Part shown: piece after piece, positions 1-7,356 of the stretch
How the letters are laid out: every line of letters starts with the position of its first letter
Position numbering within the stretch: position 1 is the first letter of the stretch
DNA from: an uncultured Collinsella sp.
GTDB taxonomy: Bacteria; Actinomycetota; Coriobacteriia; Coriobacteriales; Coriobacteriaceae
DNA: 12,980 bases
Reading direction: 5' to 3'
Assembly (NCBI GenBank): GCA_902490245.1
Contig: CABUDB010000017.1
Coordinates: forward strand, 1-12,980
The notes under the pieces: generated by a model
What the model was told of the DNA's origin: nothing
The model's database searches: none
Seen by the model: the letters and a program-made list of their open reading frames with translations, nothing else
Position numbers and translations under genes: made by a program

Positions 1-762
1 CGCGCCGCCAATCGAAAATCCCTTTAATCCACAATCCTCGATAAGCTTGCCCACACTCGCATCGGGCGGGTTGCGAAAGACAGACCCGCAGGATGCGCGA
101 CCCATGGGCTGCGTACGCTTGCGCCTTGTAAGGTACCGCTCCATGCGCTCGCGAATGTCGGCCTTGGGCGCCGGTTTAAGCTTGAGCACGCACTCGAGGA
201 TGATCTCATTGCGGGGAAGGCTACATTCGCGGTAGCCCCAAGAGATCTCGGACCCCGCATAATGCTTGATACCGGATGCCGGGTCAAACGTTACGACATC
301 CTCAACCAGCGAGCCAATCCACTCGGTCCGCGTGCCGGCATTCATAGATATCGCACCGCCGACCGAACCAGGAATGCCAACGGCAAACTCAAGGCCCGAG
401 AGGCTACGCGACAGGGCATCGTTGACCAGGCGCGCAAACATCACGCCCGCACCGACCGTCAGCGTACAACCGTCATCGGCAACAACCGTGCGCTGGAACT
501 CACGTCCGAGCGAAATGACGGCACCGCGATAACCGCCATCGGCAACCAGCAGATTGGAGCCCTTGCCGATGATGACCCACGGCACCTGCTCGCGATCGAG
601 CACCGCCACGGCGCGGCGGAGGGCATGATAGCTATGGCACGTCACAAAGAGGTCGGCCTTGCCGCCGATACGATAGCTCGTATGACGCGCAAGGCGCTCG
701 TCCTCGATCACATCCGTGTCGATCATGCCCGAGAGCGCCATGACGGCGTTAAACAGACCCAT
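1..762 (-). CDS. murB: UDP-N-acetylenolpyruvoylglucosamine reductase MurB (3' end cut by window)
   Basis: Flavoenzyme that uses NADPH to reduce UDP-GlcNAc-enolpyruvate to UDP-MurNAc, the second committed cytoplasmic step of peptidoglycan synthesis. Reading the minus strand from the ATG at 762 gives 254 open codons to the window edge. FAD-binding family motifs are visible: HTSYRIGGKAD (residues 27-37), GKGSNLL (66-72) and GIPGSVGGAISMNAG (129-143). The catalytic-site Arg lies in GYREC (Arg178) and the proton-donor Ser in CGSVFRNP (Ser227). The family is usually about 300 residues, so roughly 45-50 C-terminal residues, including the expected catalytic Glu, lie outside the window. The short loop around GYREC suggests a type II-like MurB (inference). 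The start lies 5 bases after the murC TAA; no strong Shine-Dalgarno is seen, so translational coupling to murC is likely. Met8 or Met13 are alternative starts. Confidence 0.95.
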   Translation of the reverse strand, partial: MGLFNAVMALSGMIDTDVIEDERLARHTSYRIGGKADLFVTCHSYHALRRAVAVLDREQVPWVIIGKGSNLLVADGGYRGAVISLGREFQRTVVADDGCTLTVGAGVMFARLVNDALSRSLSGLEFAVGIPGSVGGAISMNAGTRTEWIGSLVEDVVTFDPASGIKHYAGSEISWGYRECSLPRNEIILECVLKLKPAPKADIRERMERYLTRRKRTQPMGRASCGSVFRNPPDASVGKLIEDCGLKGFSIGGA

Positions 763-767
763 TAGAC

Positions 768-2186
768 TTAAGCGTCTTTCTTGGCAGTCAGATACTCAAT
801 GAACTCGGGACCGACGGTCGTAACGTCGCCGGCACCCATGGTGAGCAGCAGGTCGCCCTCGCCCACCATCTGCTTGAGCTCCTGATTGAGCTCAAGACGG
901 CTGGAGCAGTACACGACCTCCTTGCCAGGATGCTTGGCGCGCACGGTATCGGCGAGCATCTTAGAGGTGACACCCGGAATGGGCATCTCGCCAGCCGAGA
1001 ACACATCAATCAGCAGCAGTTTATCGGCATTGGCAAATGCATCGGCAAAGTCGTCGCACAGGGCCTGCAGGCGCGAATAGCGGTGCGGCTGGAACACGAC
1101 GTCGACGTGCTTGTAACCCAGCGACGAAGCGGCAGCAAGCGTCGCCTTGATCTCGGTGGGGTGATGGCCGTAATCATCGACCACGGTGATGCCATCGATA
1201 TCGCCCACGTGGGTAAAGCGACGGCGGACGCCCTCAAAGCTCGAGAGCGCCTTGGCGGCGGCGTCGATGTCAAGGCCCAGGACATGGGCGACGGTGAGCA
1301 CCGCCGTGGCGTTGAGCATGTTGTGGCGACCGGGATTGCTCTTGATCTCCACAGCGCGCTCAGTGCCGTCCTCAAAGCGAACGATAAAGTCACTCTGGAT
1401 GCCCTTGACATCCGGGTGCATGCAGACGATGTCGTTGCTCTCGGCAAAGCCGTAGGAAAGCACGTGACGGCCCGTCGACTTGGCGAGCTCGACCAGATGC
1501 GGGTCCTCACCGCAGACGATGACGGTGCCGTCCTCGCCCACCAGGCTCATGAATTTGGCGAAAGTTGCCTCGATCTCCTCGATACCCGAGTAGTGATCGA
1601 GGTGGTCGGCCTCGACGTTGGTCACAATGACTACGTTGGGGTTCAGGAACAGGAAGGAGCTGTCGGACTCGTCGGCCTCGGCGACAAAGTAGTCGCCCGA
1701 GCCGTTCTTGCCGTTCGTGTCATAGCCCTCGACGATGCCACCGATCAGGAAGCTCGGATCCAGACCCATGCGGTCGAGCATGGTGGCACACATCGAAGAC
1801 GTGGTGGTCTTGCCATGCGTGCCGGCAACAGCGACGGTGGTGTAGCCGTGGCCCAAAGCAGAGAGCATCTTGGCACGGGGCCACACGGGAATACCAAGCT
1901 CGCGAGCGCGCACGAGTTCAGGGTTGGACTCCGGAATAGCGGTGGAGACAACAACCACGTCGGGCTTGACCTCGTCAATCGTGGCGGCCTCATGGCCCAC
2001 ATGCACCTTCACACCAGCGCGGGTAAGCTGGCGGATATAACGTGACGTCTTAAGGTCGGAGCCGGTAACGGCATAACCGCGCTCGTGCAGAACGAGGGCG
2101 ATGCCGCTCATGCCGGCGCCGCCGATACCGATAAAGTGGGCGCTCTTAAACTCGGGCGCGGAGGTTGCAGTCTGGGAATCAGCCAT
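768..2186 (-). CDS. murC: UDP-N-acetylmuramate--L-alanine ligase MurC
   Basis: Cytoplasmic ATP-dependent ligase that adds the first stem-peptide residue (L-Ala) to UDP-MurNAc. With the ATG at 2186 the protein has 472 residues, normal for the family. Visible motifs: N-terminal nucleotide-sugar fold GIGGAGMSGIA (20-30), ATP loop GTHGKTTT (122-129), EADESD (170-175), TNVEADHLDHY (189-199), NPGRHNMLNA (284-293), and in the C-terminal domain DDYGHHPTEI (337-346) and FQPHRYSR (365-372). The reading frame stays open upstream to a GTG at 2213 (nine more residues), but the ATG at 2186 is preceded by AAGGAG at 2198-2203 (11-base spacing), while the GTG has no usable Shine-Dalgarno, so I prefer the ATG. 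Stop is TAA. It follows murG after a 97-base gap and is followed 5 bases later by murB, its immediate pathway predecessor. Confidence 0.97.
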   Translation of the reverse strand: MADSQTATSAPEFKSAHFIGIGGAGMSGIALVLHERGYAVTGSDLKTSRYIRQLTRAGVKVHVGHEAATIDEVKPDVVVVSTAIPESNPELVRARELGIPVWPRAKMLSALGHGYTTVAVAGTHGKTTTSSMCATMLDRMGLDPSFLIGGIVEGYDTNGKNGSGDYFVAEADESDSSFLFLNPNVVIVTNVEADHLDHYSGIEEIEATFAKFMSLVGEDGTVIVCGEDPHLVELAKSTGRHVLSYGFAESNDIVCMHPDVKGIQSDFIVRFEDGTERAVEIKSNPGRHNMLNATAVLTVAHVLGLDIDAAAKALSSFEGVRRRFTHVGDIDGITVVDDYGHHPTEIKATLAAASSLGYKHVDVVFQPHRYSRLQALCDDFADAFANADKLLLIDVFSAGEMPIPGVTSKMLADTVRAKHPGKEVVYCSSRLELNQELKQMVGEGDLLLTMGAGDVTTVGPEFIEYLTAKKDA

Positions 2187-2283
2187 GTGCTCGTGTACTC
2201 CTTGCGTAAACACTGCCTGTAACCCGTTAACTGTACCGCACCTACCGCATCAGCGCGAGGGCGACCGAAGATATCCCGTCTAA
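2187..2283 (-). other. murG-murC intergenic gap with murC ribosome binding site
   Basis: A 97-base gap (70 bases if murC starts at the GTG at 2213). The only clear element is AAGGAG at 2198-2203 on the minus strand, 11 bases before the murC ATG, which decides that start. I looked for a -35/-10 pair: TACAGT occurs near the middle, but nothing resembling TTGACA lies at the right distance. No hairpin plus T-run terminator is visible, so transcription probably continues from murG into murC. Confidence 0.5.
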
Positions 2284-3399
2284 CTAACGCAAACCCTCTA
2301 CCGCATCCGCCAGAAGAGCGGCGGCTCTATCCTGAGCCAGACCACGCGCCGCCTGACGCATGGCGTCGCGCGCCGCCGCGTCATCGACCAGGTGCAGCAG
2401 CTCATCGGCAAAGGCAGAACCGTCGATATCGGCATCGGCGCAGAGCACGCCGGCCCCGGCGTCGACCAGATAACGAGCATTGGTGGTTTGGTGGTCGGCC
2501 GTCGCATGCGGATACGGCACGAGCACCGAGGGCACGGCGAGCGCAGCGATCTCGGCCACGCTCGATGCACCCGAACGCGAGAGCACCAAATCGGCAGCAG
2601 CCAGCATATCGCCCATGTTGTCGATGTAAGGCTGGACGCGGTAACGCTTCGCCTCCTCGGGCGTCAGCGCCAAAGCGCGCTCGGTCTCCTCAAAGCCGTC
2701 GGCACCCGTCGAATGCAACACATAGAGGTTCTTGCGCGAAAGCAGCTCGTTTTTGAGCGAAACCACGCGCTCGTTGAGGTGCTGGGCGCCAAGTGAACCG
2801 CCAAAGACGAGCAGCAGCGTAGCGTCCTCGGGAACGCCAAGTGCCTTGCGGCCGCGAGCGCGATCGCCCTCGATCACCGAGCGACGTACGGGGTTGCCGG
2901 TCATGAGCACGTGGTCAGGGTCGCCTTCGCGCTCAAAGACCGCGCGCGCTGCCGGCACCGAGATGCACACGCGGGCGGCGTGGGAGTTCATCATCTTGTT
3001 GGCCAGGCCCGGAACAGAGTTCTGCTCATGCAGCAGATACGGAACGCCCGCGCCCTTGCACCACCCCAGCAGCGGAACCTCGACATAGGCACCAAAACCG
3101 ATGGCGGCATCGGGCTTGCCGACCTTTGAGAAATGACTGGCGAGCGCACGCTTGGCCTTGTTGACACGCCACAGCGAGGTCAGCGCCGTCCAAGGACGGG
3201 AGCGGTCGAAGCCCGTGACCGTAATGGGCACAAAATCAAACCCAGCCTCGGGGACCAGACGACCCTCGAGCTTGCGCGACTGGCCCACGAACACAACGTG
3301 GTGGCCACGATCACGCAGCTCTTCGGCCAAGGCGAGCGCGGGGTTGATGTGTCCTGCCGTGCCGCCGGCTGCAATAGCAACGGTCATCTTATCGGTCAT
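2284..3399 (-). CDS. murG: Lipid II synthase MurG (UDP-GlcNAc : lipid I GlcNAc transferase)
   Basis: Peripheral membrane GT-B glycosyltransferase on the cytoplasmic face that transfers GlcNAc from UDP-GlcNAc to lipid I, forming lipid II. From the ATG at 3399 it has 371 residues, a normal length. Motifs in order: glycine loop GGTAGH (12-17), the second glycine-rich stretch as the variant IGFGAYVEVP (100-109), HEQN (124-127), FGGSLGAQ (199-206), and the UDP-GlcNAc site RSGASSVAE (275-283, with the uridine-ribose-binding Glu) plus HATADHQ (298-304). The frame is open up to a GTG at 3417, but the ATG at 3399 has GAAGGG at 3406-3411 with a 6-base spacer, so it is the better start. Its first 11 bases overlap the end of ftsW, which implies translational coupling. 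Stop is TAG. It provides the substrate for FtsW, encoded just before it. Confidence 0.97.
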   Translation of the reverse strand: MTDKMTVAIAAGGTAGHINPALALAEELRDRGHHVVFVGQSRKLEGRLVPEAGFDFVPITVTGFDRSRPWTALTSLWRVNKAKRALASHFSKVGKPDAAIGFGAYVEVPLLGWCKGAGVPYLLHEQNSVPGLANKMMNSHAARVCISVPAARAVFEREGDPDHVLMTGNPVRRSVIEGDRARGRKALGVPEDATLLLVFGGSLGAQHLNERVVSLKNELLSRKNLYVLHSTGADGFEETERALALTPEEAKRYRVQPYIDNMGDMLAAADLVLSRSGASSVAEIAALAVPSVLVPYPHATADHQTTNARYLVDAGAGVLCADADIDGSAFADELLHLVDDAAARDAMRQAARGLAQDRAAALLADAVEGLR

Positions 3400-4909
3400 G
3401 GTAGTCCCTTCGTACACGCGGTCCCTGGTCGTCGGTGCGCAGACGCGCCGACGGGTCCGAGTTCAAATCGATTCGATTATATCCGCCGCCCGCGTTGCGA
3501 GAGCAGGGGCGCTGCGGACGACCTTGCGGAGCCGTTCGCGGGCGTGGACGAGCTGCCGGCTCGGATGCAGAACCATCCAGAACGGTAAAGCCACTACGCG
3601 AAGGTCGTTCACCGCGCACATGGGCCACACCGGCGGTGCTCTCGTCCATAACGGCAAAGCTCTCACGGCGGCGGGCGTACTCATCGCGGCGGGCGCTCTC
3701 GTACGAAACGCGCAGGATCAACCCGGCAAGCATGAGCGACACGATAATCGACGAACCGCCGTAGCTAATAAACGGCAACGGTTTGCCCGTCATGGGAAAC
3801 ACGTTGAGGATGCCAAGCGCGTTAATCAAAAACTGCACCGCGAGAATGACCGCGGAGCCAGACGCCATGAGCGCGCCCCGACGATCGGTCGCCTGCTCGG
3901 CAATGCGAAACGCCGAGTAGATCAGCATCGCAAACACCAAGAAGAACAGCACGGTTCCGACAAAACCGACTTCCTCGCCAATGATGGCCAGGATGTAGTC
4001 ATTGTGCGCCTCGGGCAGATACGAGTACTTCATGGTTGAGTTGCCGATGCCACGGCCGAACAGACCGCCCGAGGCAAAGGCCATGATGGCAAGCGTGGCC
4101 TGATAGCCGTCACCATACTCGTCGGCCCAAGGGTTCAAGGCAACCTGAATACGCACCATACGGTACGGCTCTGCGACAAGCGCAATCACGATCACGAGAA
4201 TGCCGAAGATTAGCACGCCGATGATAAATCTGGGGTCGAGACCCGCAAACAACGCCATGCACATAAGGGTCAACAGGATGATCAGGACAGTACCGAAATC
4301 GGGCTGGATAAAGATCAGAAAGAGCGAAATACCCAGGTAGATGCCCATCTTGCGAAGGAATTCGTTGATGTTGCCACCGGGCGAAAAGAAGCGATCAAGC
4401 ATGATGGCCGAATACGCAATGGCAAATGGCTTTAAAAACTCGGAAGGCTGGAACTGAATACCGGCGATGTTGAGCCAGCGCGTGGCGCCACGGCTGCCGC
4501 TGCCCACCAAGAACACCAGAAGCAGTAGCCCTATCATGCCGATAAGGAAGATCCTGAGCACATCCTCCCCAAACCAGCTGTCCGGCAAAACGCGCACGAT
4601 GGCAATCAGCGCCAGAACACCGACCACGGCAAACGCGGCCTGTCGACCCAGAAAAAACGTCGCCGAGCCATTCTCGTGCAGCGCCTCGACCGAAGACGCC
4701 GAGTACACCATCAGCAGGCCAAAGCACACCAAAGTAAACAGGCAGGCCATGAATATCAAACGGGGGCGCATGATACGGGCGGGAACGCCGGCAATATTGC
4801 GTTCGCTAAACGACTGCCCGCCGCGGCCGGAACGCGGTGTTATGCGCCGCGAGGAAGCACGGTCCGAGTCGGGCCTCCTCATACCTTGACGGGGGCTCTC
4901 CTCTCTCAC
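3389..4909 (-). CDS. ftsW: Septal peptidoglycan glycosyltransferase FtsW (SEDS family)
   Basis: Polytopic SEDS protein that polymerises lipid II into glycan strands at the septum, working with the class B PBP FtsI. It has 506 residues, against about 400 for many homologues. Multiple hydrophobic segments run from about residue 49 to 400. Hallmarks: QPSEFLK (154-160), QPDFGT (202-207), the SASGG-like AFASGG (277-282), LPEAHND (298-304) with the conserved Asp304 of the SEDS active site, and PMTGKPLPFISYGGSS (372-387), which separates FtsW/SpoVE types from RodA. HND instead of the common HTD is, from memory, also seen in actinobacterial FtsW. About 48 basic residues precede the first membrane segment, and a roughly 105-residue Arg/Pro-rich cytoplasmic tail follows the last. 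The GTG start at 4909 is supported by AGGGG at 4915-4919 with a 5-base spacer, overlapping the murD TAG; ATG at 4882 is a weaker alternative. Confidence 0.96.
   Translation of the reverse strand: MREESPRQGMRRPDSDRASSRRITPRSGRGGQSFSERNIAGVPARIMRPRLIFMACLFTLVCFGLLMVYSASSVEALHENGSATFFLGRQAAFAVVGVLALIAIVRVLPDSWFGEDVLRIFLIGMIGLLLLVFLVGSGSRGATRWLNIAGIQFQPSEFLKPFAIAYSAIMLDRFFSPGGNINEFLRKMGIYLGISLFLIFIQPDFGTVLIILLTLMCMALFAGLDPRFIIGVLIFGILVIVIALVAEPYRMVRIQVALNPWADEYGDGYQATLAIMAFASGGLFGRGIGNSTMKYSYLPEAHNDYILAIIGEEVGFVGTVLFFLVFAMLIYSAFRIAEQATDRRGALMASGSAVILAVQFLINALGILNVFPMTGKPLPFISYGGSSIIVSLMLAGLILRVSYESARRDEYARRRESFAVMDESTAGVAHVRGERPSRSGFTVLDGSASEPAARPRPRTAPQGRPQRPCSRNAGGGYNRIDLNSDPSARLRTDDQGPRVRRDYHDR
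3406..3411 (-). promoter_or_regulatory. Shine-Dalgarno deciding the murG start
   Basis: GAAGGG on the minus strand, 6 bases before the ATG at 3399 and inside the end of ftsW. It argues for that ATG rather than the in-frame GTG at 3417, which would place this site within murG. Confidence 0.65.
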
Positions 4910-4914
4910 CGCAA

Positions 4915-4919
4915 CCCCT
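4915..4919 (-). promoter_or_regulatory. Shine-Dalgarno deciding the ftsW GTG start
   Basis: AGGGG on the minus strand, 5 bases before the GTG at 4909. It is embedded in the end of murD and includes the last two bases (AG) of that gene's TAG stop. This favours the GTG over the downstream ATG at 4882, which has AAGG only 1 base away and AGGAG 15 bases away. It also ties ftsW initiation to termination of murD translation. Confidence 0.7.
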
Positions 4920-6324
4920 ATTCCATTTGTGATTTCGCTGCAGCGGCAAGCTGGGCCACGTAGTCCTTAAACACGCGGCCGCGCTCCTCATAGCCCGAGA
5001 ACTCATCGAACGAAGAGCAGGCAGGAGAAAGTAAGATCACGTCACCACGGCTCGACAGCGAACGGGCGACGTCCACGGCGTCGCGTAGGTCATCCGCCTG
5101 GGCGATATCCACATCGCCATCGACATCGGCCTCGTCCATAGCGGCGGTGAAGCGCTCACGCGCATCGCCAAAGCAGACGACCGAGCGCACGTTGTCCATA
5201 ACGAAGCGCGCGAAGTCCGTGAGCGGCGTGCCCTTATCGTGGCCGCCGAGCAGCAAGATCACATCGTCATCGGGAAATGCCGTCAGTGCCTTCTCGACCG
5301 CATCGGCGTTGGTCGCCTTGGAATCGTTGACGTAGCGCACGCCGTCAATCTCGCCACACGGCTCCACGCGGTGCTCGAGCGGCTGGAACGAGGCCAGACC
5401 GCGGCAGACGCCATCGACATCGGCACCGACTGCCAGGGCAGCCGTGGCAGCGCACAGGGCATTGATAACATTGTGATGGCCCGAGATCTTGAGCTCGGAT
5501 GCAGCGATGAGCGGGGTCTCGACGTCCTTCAGGCGCACGACCATCTTGCCGTCGCGCACAAAGGCGGCATCCTCGCCCTCGGGCTCGTCAAAAGCGACCT
5601 TGCAGATGCGACGACCCGGCGTGTAGATGTACTCATCGAACTCGTGAATGCCGGCGTCTTCGACGTCGACAACCGCCAGATCGTCATCGACCATATTGTC
5701 AAACAGTTTGACCTTGGCAAGCGCGTAGTTCTTATGGCTCTTATGCCAGCCCAAGTGGTCGGGAGTGATGTTGAGCAGCACCGCCACGCGCGGGTGGAGC
5801 TCGGTGGTCGTAGCAATCTGATAGCTCGAGAGCTCAGCCACAAACCACTCGTTGTGGGCTCGGCCGTCAATCTCGTTGACCGGCGGCTCGCCGATGTTGC
5901 CGACAGCAACGCTGGCCTCGCCGGCAGCCTTGAGCAGATAATCAGTCAGCGACGTGGTGGTCGTTTTGCCGTTGGTGCCCGTGATGGCAATCCAGTTATC
6001 GGGCGACAGGCGATAGGCAAACTCGGGCTCACCCATAATCTGGGCGGCATGCTCGCGCCCGGCCTTAAAGAAGCCCGAGAACTCCGAGATGCCCGGGCAC
6101 GTCACGCATACGTCATAGGCGCCCTCGACCTGTTCGGTCCCATAGACAAACGACGCACCAGCAGCCTCGAGCGCACGCGTGGCGTCATTGGGCTCAGAGG
6201 TGCCGCCGCCATACACGGTAACGGCACTTACGCGCTCGGGATGTGCCAGCGCCCAGCGGGCGACATCGAGACCGGATTTGCCCTGACCCAAAACGAGCAG
6301 GCTAAAGACATCAGCAAGAGGCAT
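4918..6324 (-). CDS. murD: UDP-N-acetylmuramoyl-L-alanine--D-glutamate ligase MurD
   Basis: Cytoplasmic ATP-dependent ligase adding D-Glu as the second stem-peptide residue. It has 468 residues, the usual length. Domains in order: an N-terminal Rossmann-like UDP-binding domain with VLGQGKSGLDVARW (11-24), a central ATPase with GTNGKTTTT (116-124), ELSSYQ (164-169) and NITPDHLGWH (185-194), a probable carbamylated Lys at 204, and a C-terminal domain with HRVEPCG (318-324), VNDSKATN (332-339), GGHDKGTPL (360-368) and LSPACSSFDEF (432-442). The ATG at 6324 is the first start after the mraY TAG, which lies in the same frame nine bases upstream (TAG TGG TCT TTC ATG). No convincing Shine-Dalgarno is seen, so initiation probably depends on coupling to mraY. 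Stop is TAG. Confidence 0.97.
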   Translation of the reverse strand: MPLADVFSLLVLGQGKSGLDVARWALAHPERVSAVTVYGGGTSEPNDATRALEAAGASFVYGTEQVEGAYDVCVTCPGISEFSGFFKAGREHAAQIMGEPEFAYRLSPDNWIAITGTNGKTTTTSLTDYLLKAAGEASVAVGNIGEPPVNEIDGRAHNEWFVAELSSYQIATTTELHPRVAVLLNITPDHLGWHKSHKNYALAKVKLFDNMVDDDLAVVDVEDAGIHEFDEYIYTPGRRICKVAFDEPEGEDAAFVRDGKMVVRLKDVETPLIAASELKISGHHNVINALCAATAALAVGADVDGVCRGLASFQPLEHRVEPCGEIDGVRYVNDSKATNADAVEKALTAFPDDDVILLLGGHDKGTPLTDFARFVMDNVRSVVCFGDARERFTAAMDEADVDGDVDIAQADDLRDAVDVARSLSSRGDVILLSPACSSFDEFSGYEERGRVFKDYVAQLAAAAKSQME

Positions 6325-6333
6325 GAAAGACCA

Positions 6334-7353
6334 CTATCCCAACTGGAAGAACAGGGCAAGGCCAACGGCACCAAAGGCCGCAGCGATAATCCAAAAACGG
6401 ATGACGACCTTGGTCTCGGCCCAACCCTTCTTTTCGAAATGATGATGGATGGGCGCCATAAGGAAGACGCGCTTGTGCGTAAAGTGGAAGTAGACAACCT
6501 GAATCATGACCGAAAGGGTCTCAACGATAAACAGGCCGCCGATGATAAGGGAGACGACCTCGGTGTTGGTCATGATGGACGTGCAGGCAAACGCGGCGCC
6601 CAGGGCAAGCGAGCCGGTATCGCCCATAAAGATGCTCGCCGGATAGCAGTTGAACCACAGAAAGCCCAAGCAGGCACCGGCACACGCGGTGCAGAAGATG
6701 GACAGGTTCACGTCTCCGTGCAAAAACGCCATGGCAGCCATGGCGAGCATGGCGATCATGGAGGTGCCACCAGCAAGACCGTCAAGGCCATCGGTCAGGT
6801 TCACGGCATTAGAAAGACCGGCGATCATCAGCCAGCAAAAGACAATGTAGAGCCACGGGAACGAAAGGCCGCAGATGGTGGTCGAAAGCACGCCAAGGTC
6901 GATCGTCAGGCCGCCGGGAAAACGAATCTCGGGGGCGACGCCGCACCAGTTGACGGCAAGCACCGTAAAGGTGACACAGATAATGGTTAGGCCGATCATC
7001 TTGGCATGAGGCGTCAGACCGAGCGAGCGCCCATGCGTAACGGAGGTCAGGTCGTCGATCAGACCCAGCACGCCGGTCGCCAGCGTGGCGAGCAGCACGA
7101 GCACGAGCTCGGTGGTGAGCTTGCCCATCAGCAGGCAGGTCAGCGAGATCGCGATGAGGATGACAACGCCACCCATGGTGGGCGTTCCCTGCTTAACCAA
7201 ATGACGCTTGGGGCCGTCGGCACGAACCTGCTGGCCGATACCCTCGACCTTGAGCAGCTTGATCCACCACGGCATGAGCAGCAGCGCAATGGCGGCGGCG
7301 ATGCCAAGCCCCAAAAAAGCCTGATACGTTGGATACGAGGGATTGCCGAACAT
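6334..7353 (-). CDS. mraY: Phospho-MurNAc-pentapeptide transferase MraY (lipid I synthase)
   Basis: Integral membrane enzyme that transfers phospho-MurNAc-pentapeptide from the UDP precursor to undecaprenyl phosphate, giving lipid I. It has 339 residues with about ten hydrophobic segments, typical of the family. Visible signatures: VRADGPKRH (43-51) followed by GTPTMGG (56-62), the Asp pair in LGLIDD (Asp100/Asp101), NLTDGLDGLAGG (185-196), FMGDTGSLALG (242-252) with the catalytic-site Asp245, and APIHHHFEKKG (300-310). The active site faces the cytoplasm, where MurF delivers the substrate. The start is 3 bases after the murF stop (TAG CCC ATG, same frame); AAGG about 12 bases upstream inside murF is a weak ribosome binding site. 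It is followed 9 bases later by murD, also in the same frame. Confidence 0.98.
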   Translation of the reverse strand: MFGNPSYPTYQAFLGLGIAAAIALLLMPWWIKLLKVEGIGQQVRADGPKRHLVKQGTPTMGGVVILIAISLTCLLMGKLTTELVLVLLATLATGVLGLIDDLTSVTHGRSLGLTPHAKMIGLTIICVTFTVLAVNWCGVAPEIRFPGGLTIDLGVLSTTICGLSFPWLYIVFCWLMIAGLSNAVNLTDGLDGLAGGTSMIAMLAMAAMAFLHGDVNLSIFCTACAGACLGFLWFNCYPASIFMGDTGSLALGAAFACTSIMTNTEVVSLIIGGLFIVETLSVMIQVVYFHFTHKRVFLMAPIHHHFEKKGWAETKVVIRFWIIAAAFGAVGLALFFQLG

Positions 7354-7356
7354 GGG

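Noticed and set aside
262..765. Plus-strand open frame at the left edge
   Set aside because: It is antisense to murB, which is clearly coding on the minus strand with FAD-site motifs up to the window edge.
930..2045. 371-codon open frame on the plus strand opposite murC
   Set aside because: Shadow of murC; low-complexity His/Val/Gly/Asp-rich product with no recognisable fold.
2187..2283. TACAGT as a -10 for a murC promoter
   Set aside because: No -35-like hexamer stands 16-18 bases upstream and the gap is otherwise featureless.
3981..4022. HND instead of HTD in the FtsW active-site motif
   Set aside because: The catalytic Asp is kept, and from memory Asn at this position occurs in actinobacterial FtsW, so it is a lineage marker rather than a novelty.
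5239..6990. 583-codon open frame on the plus strand opposite murD and mraY
   Set aside because: It lies antisense to two unmistakable genes; its product is rich in His, Arg, Asp and Gly with no domain pattern, typical of a mirror frame created by GC-biased codon use.
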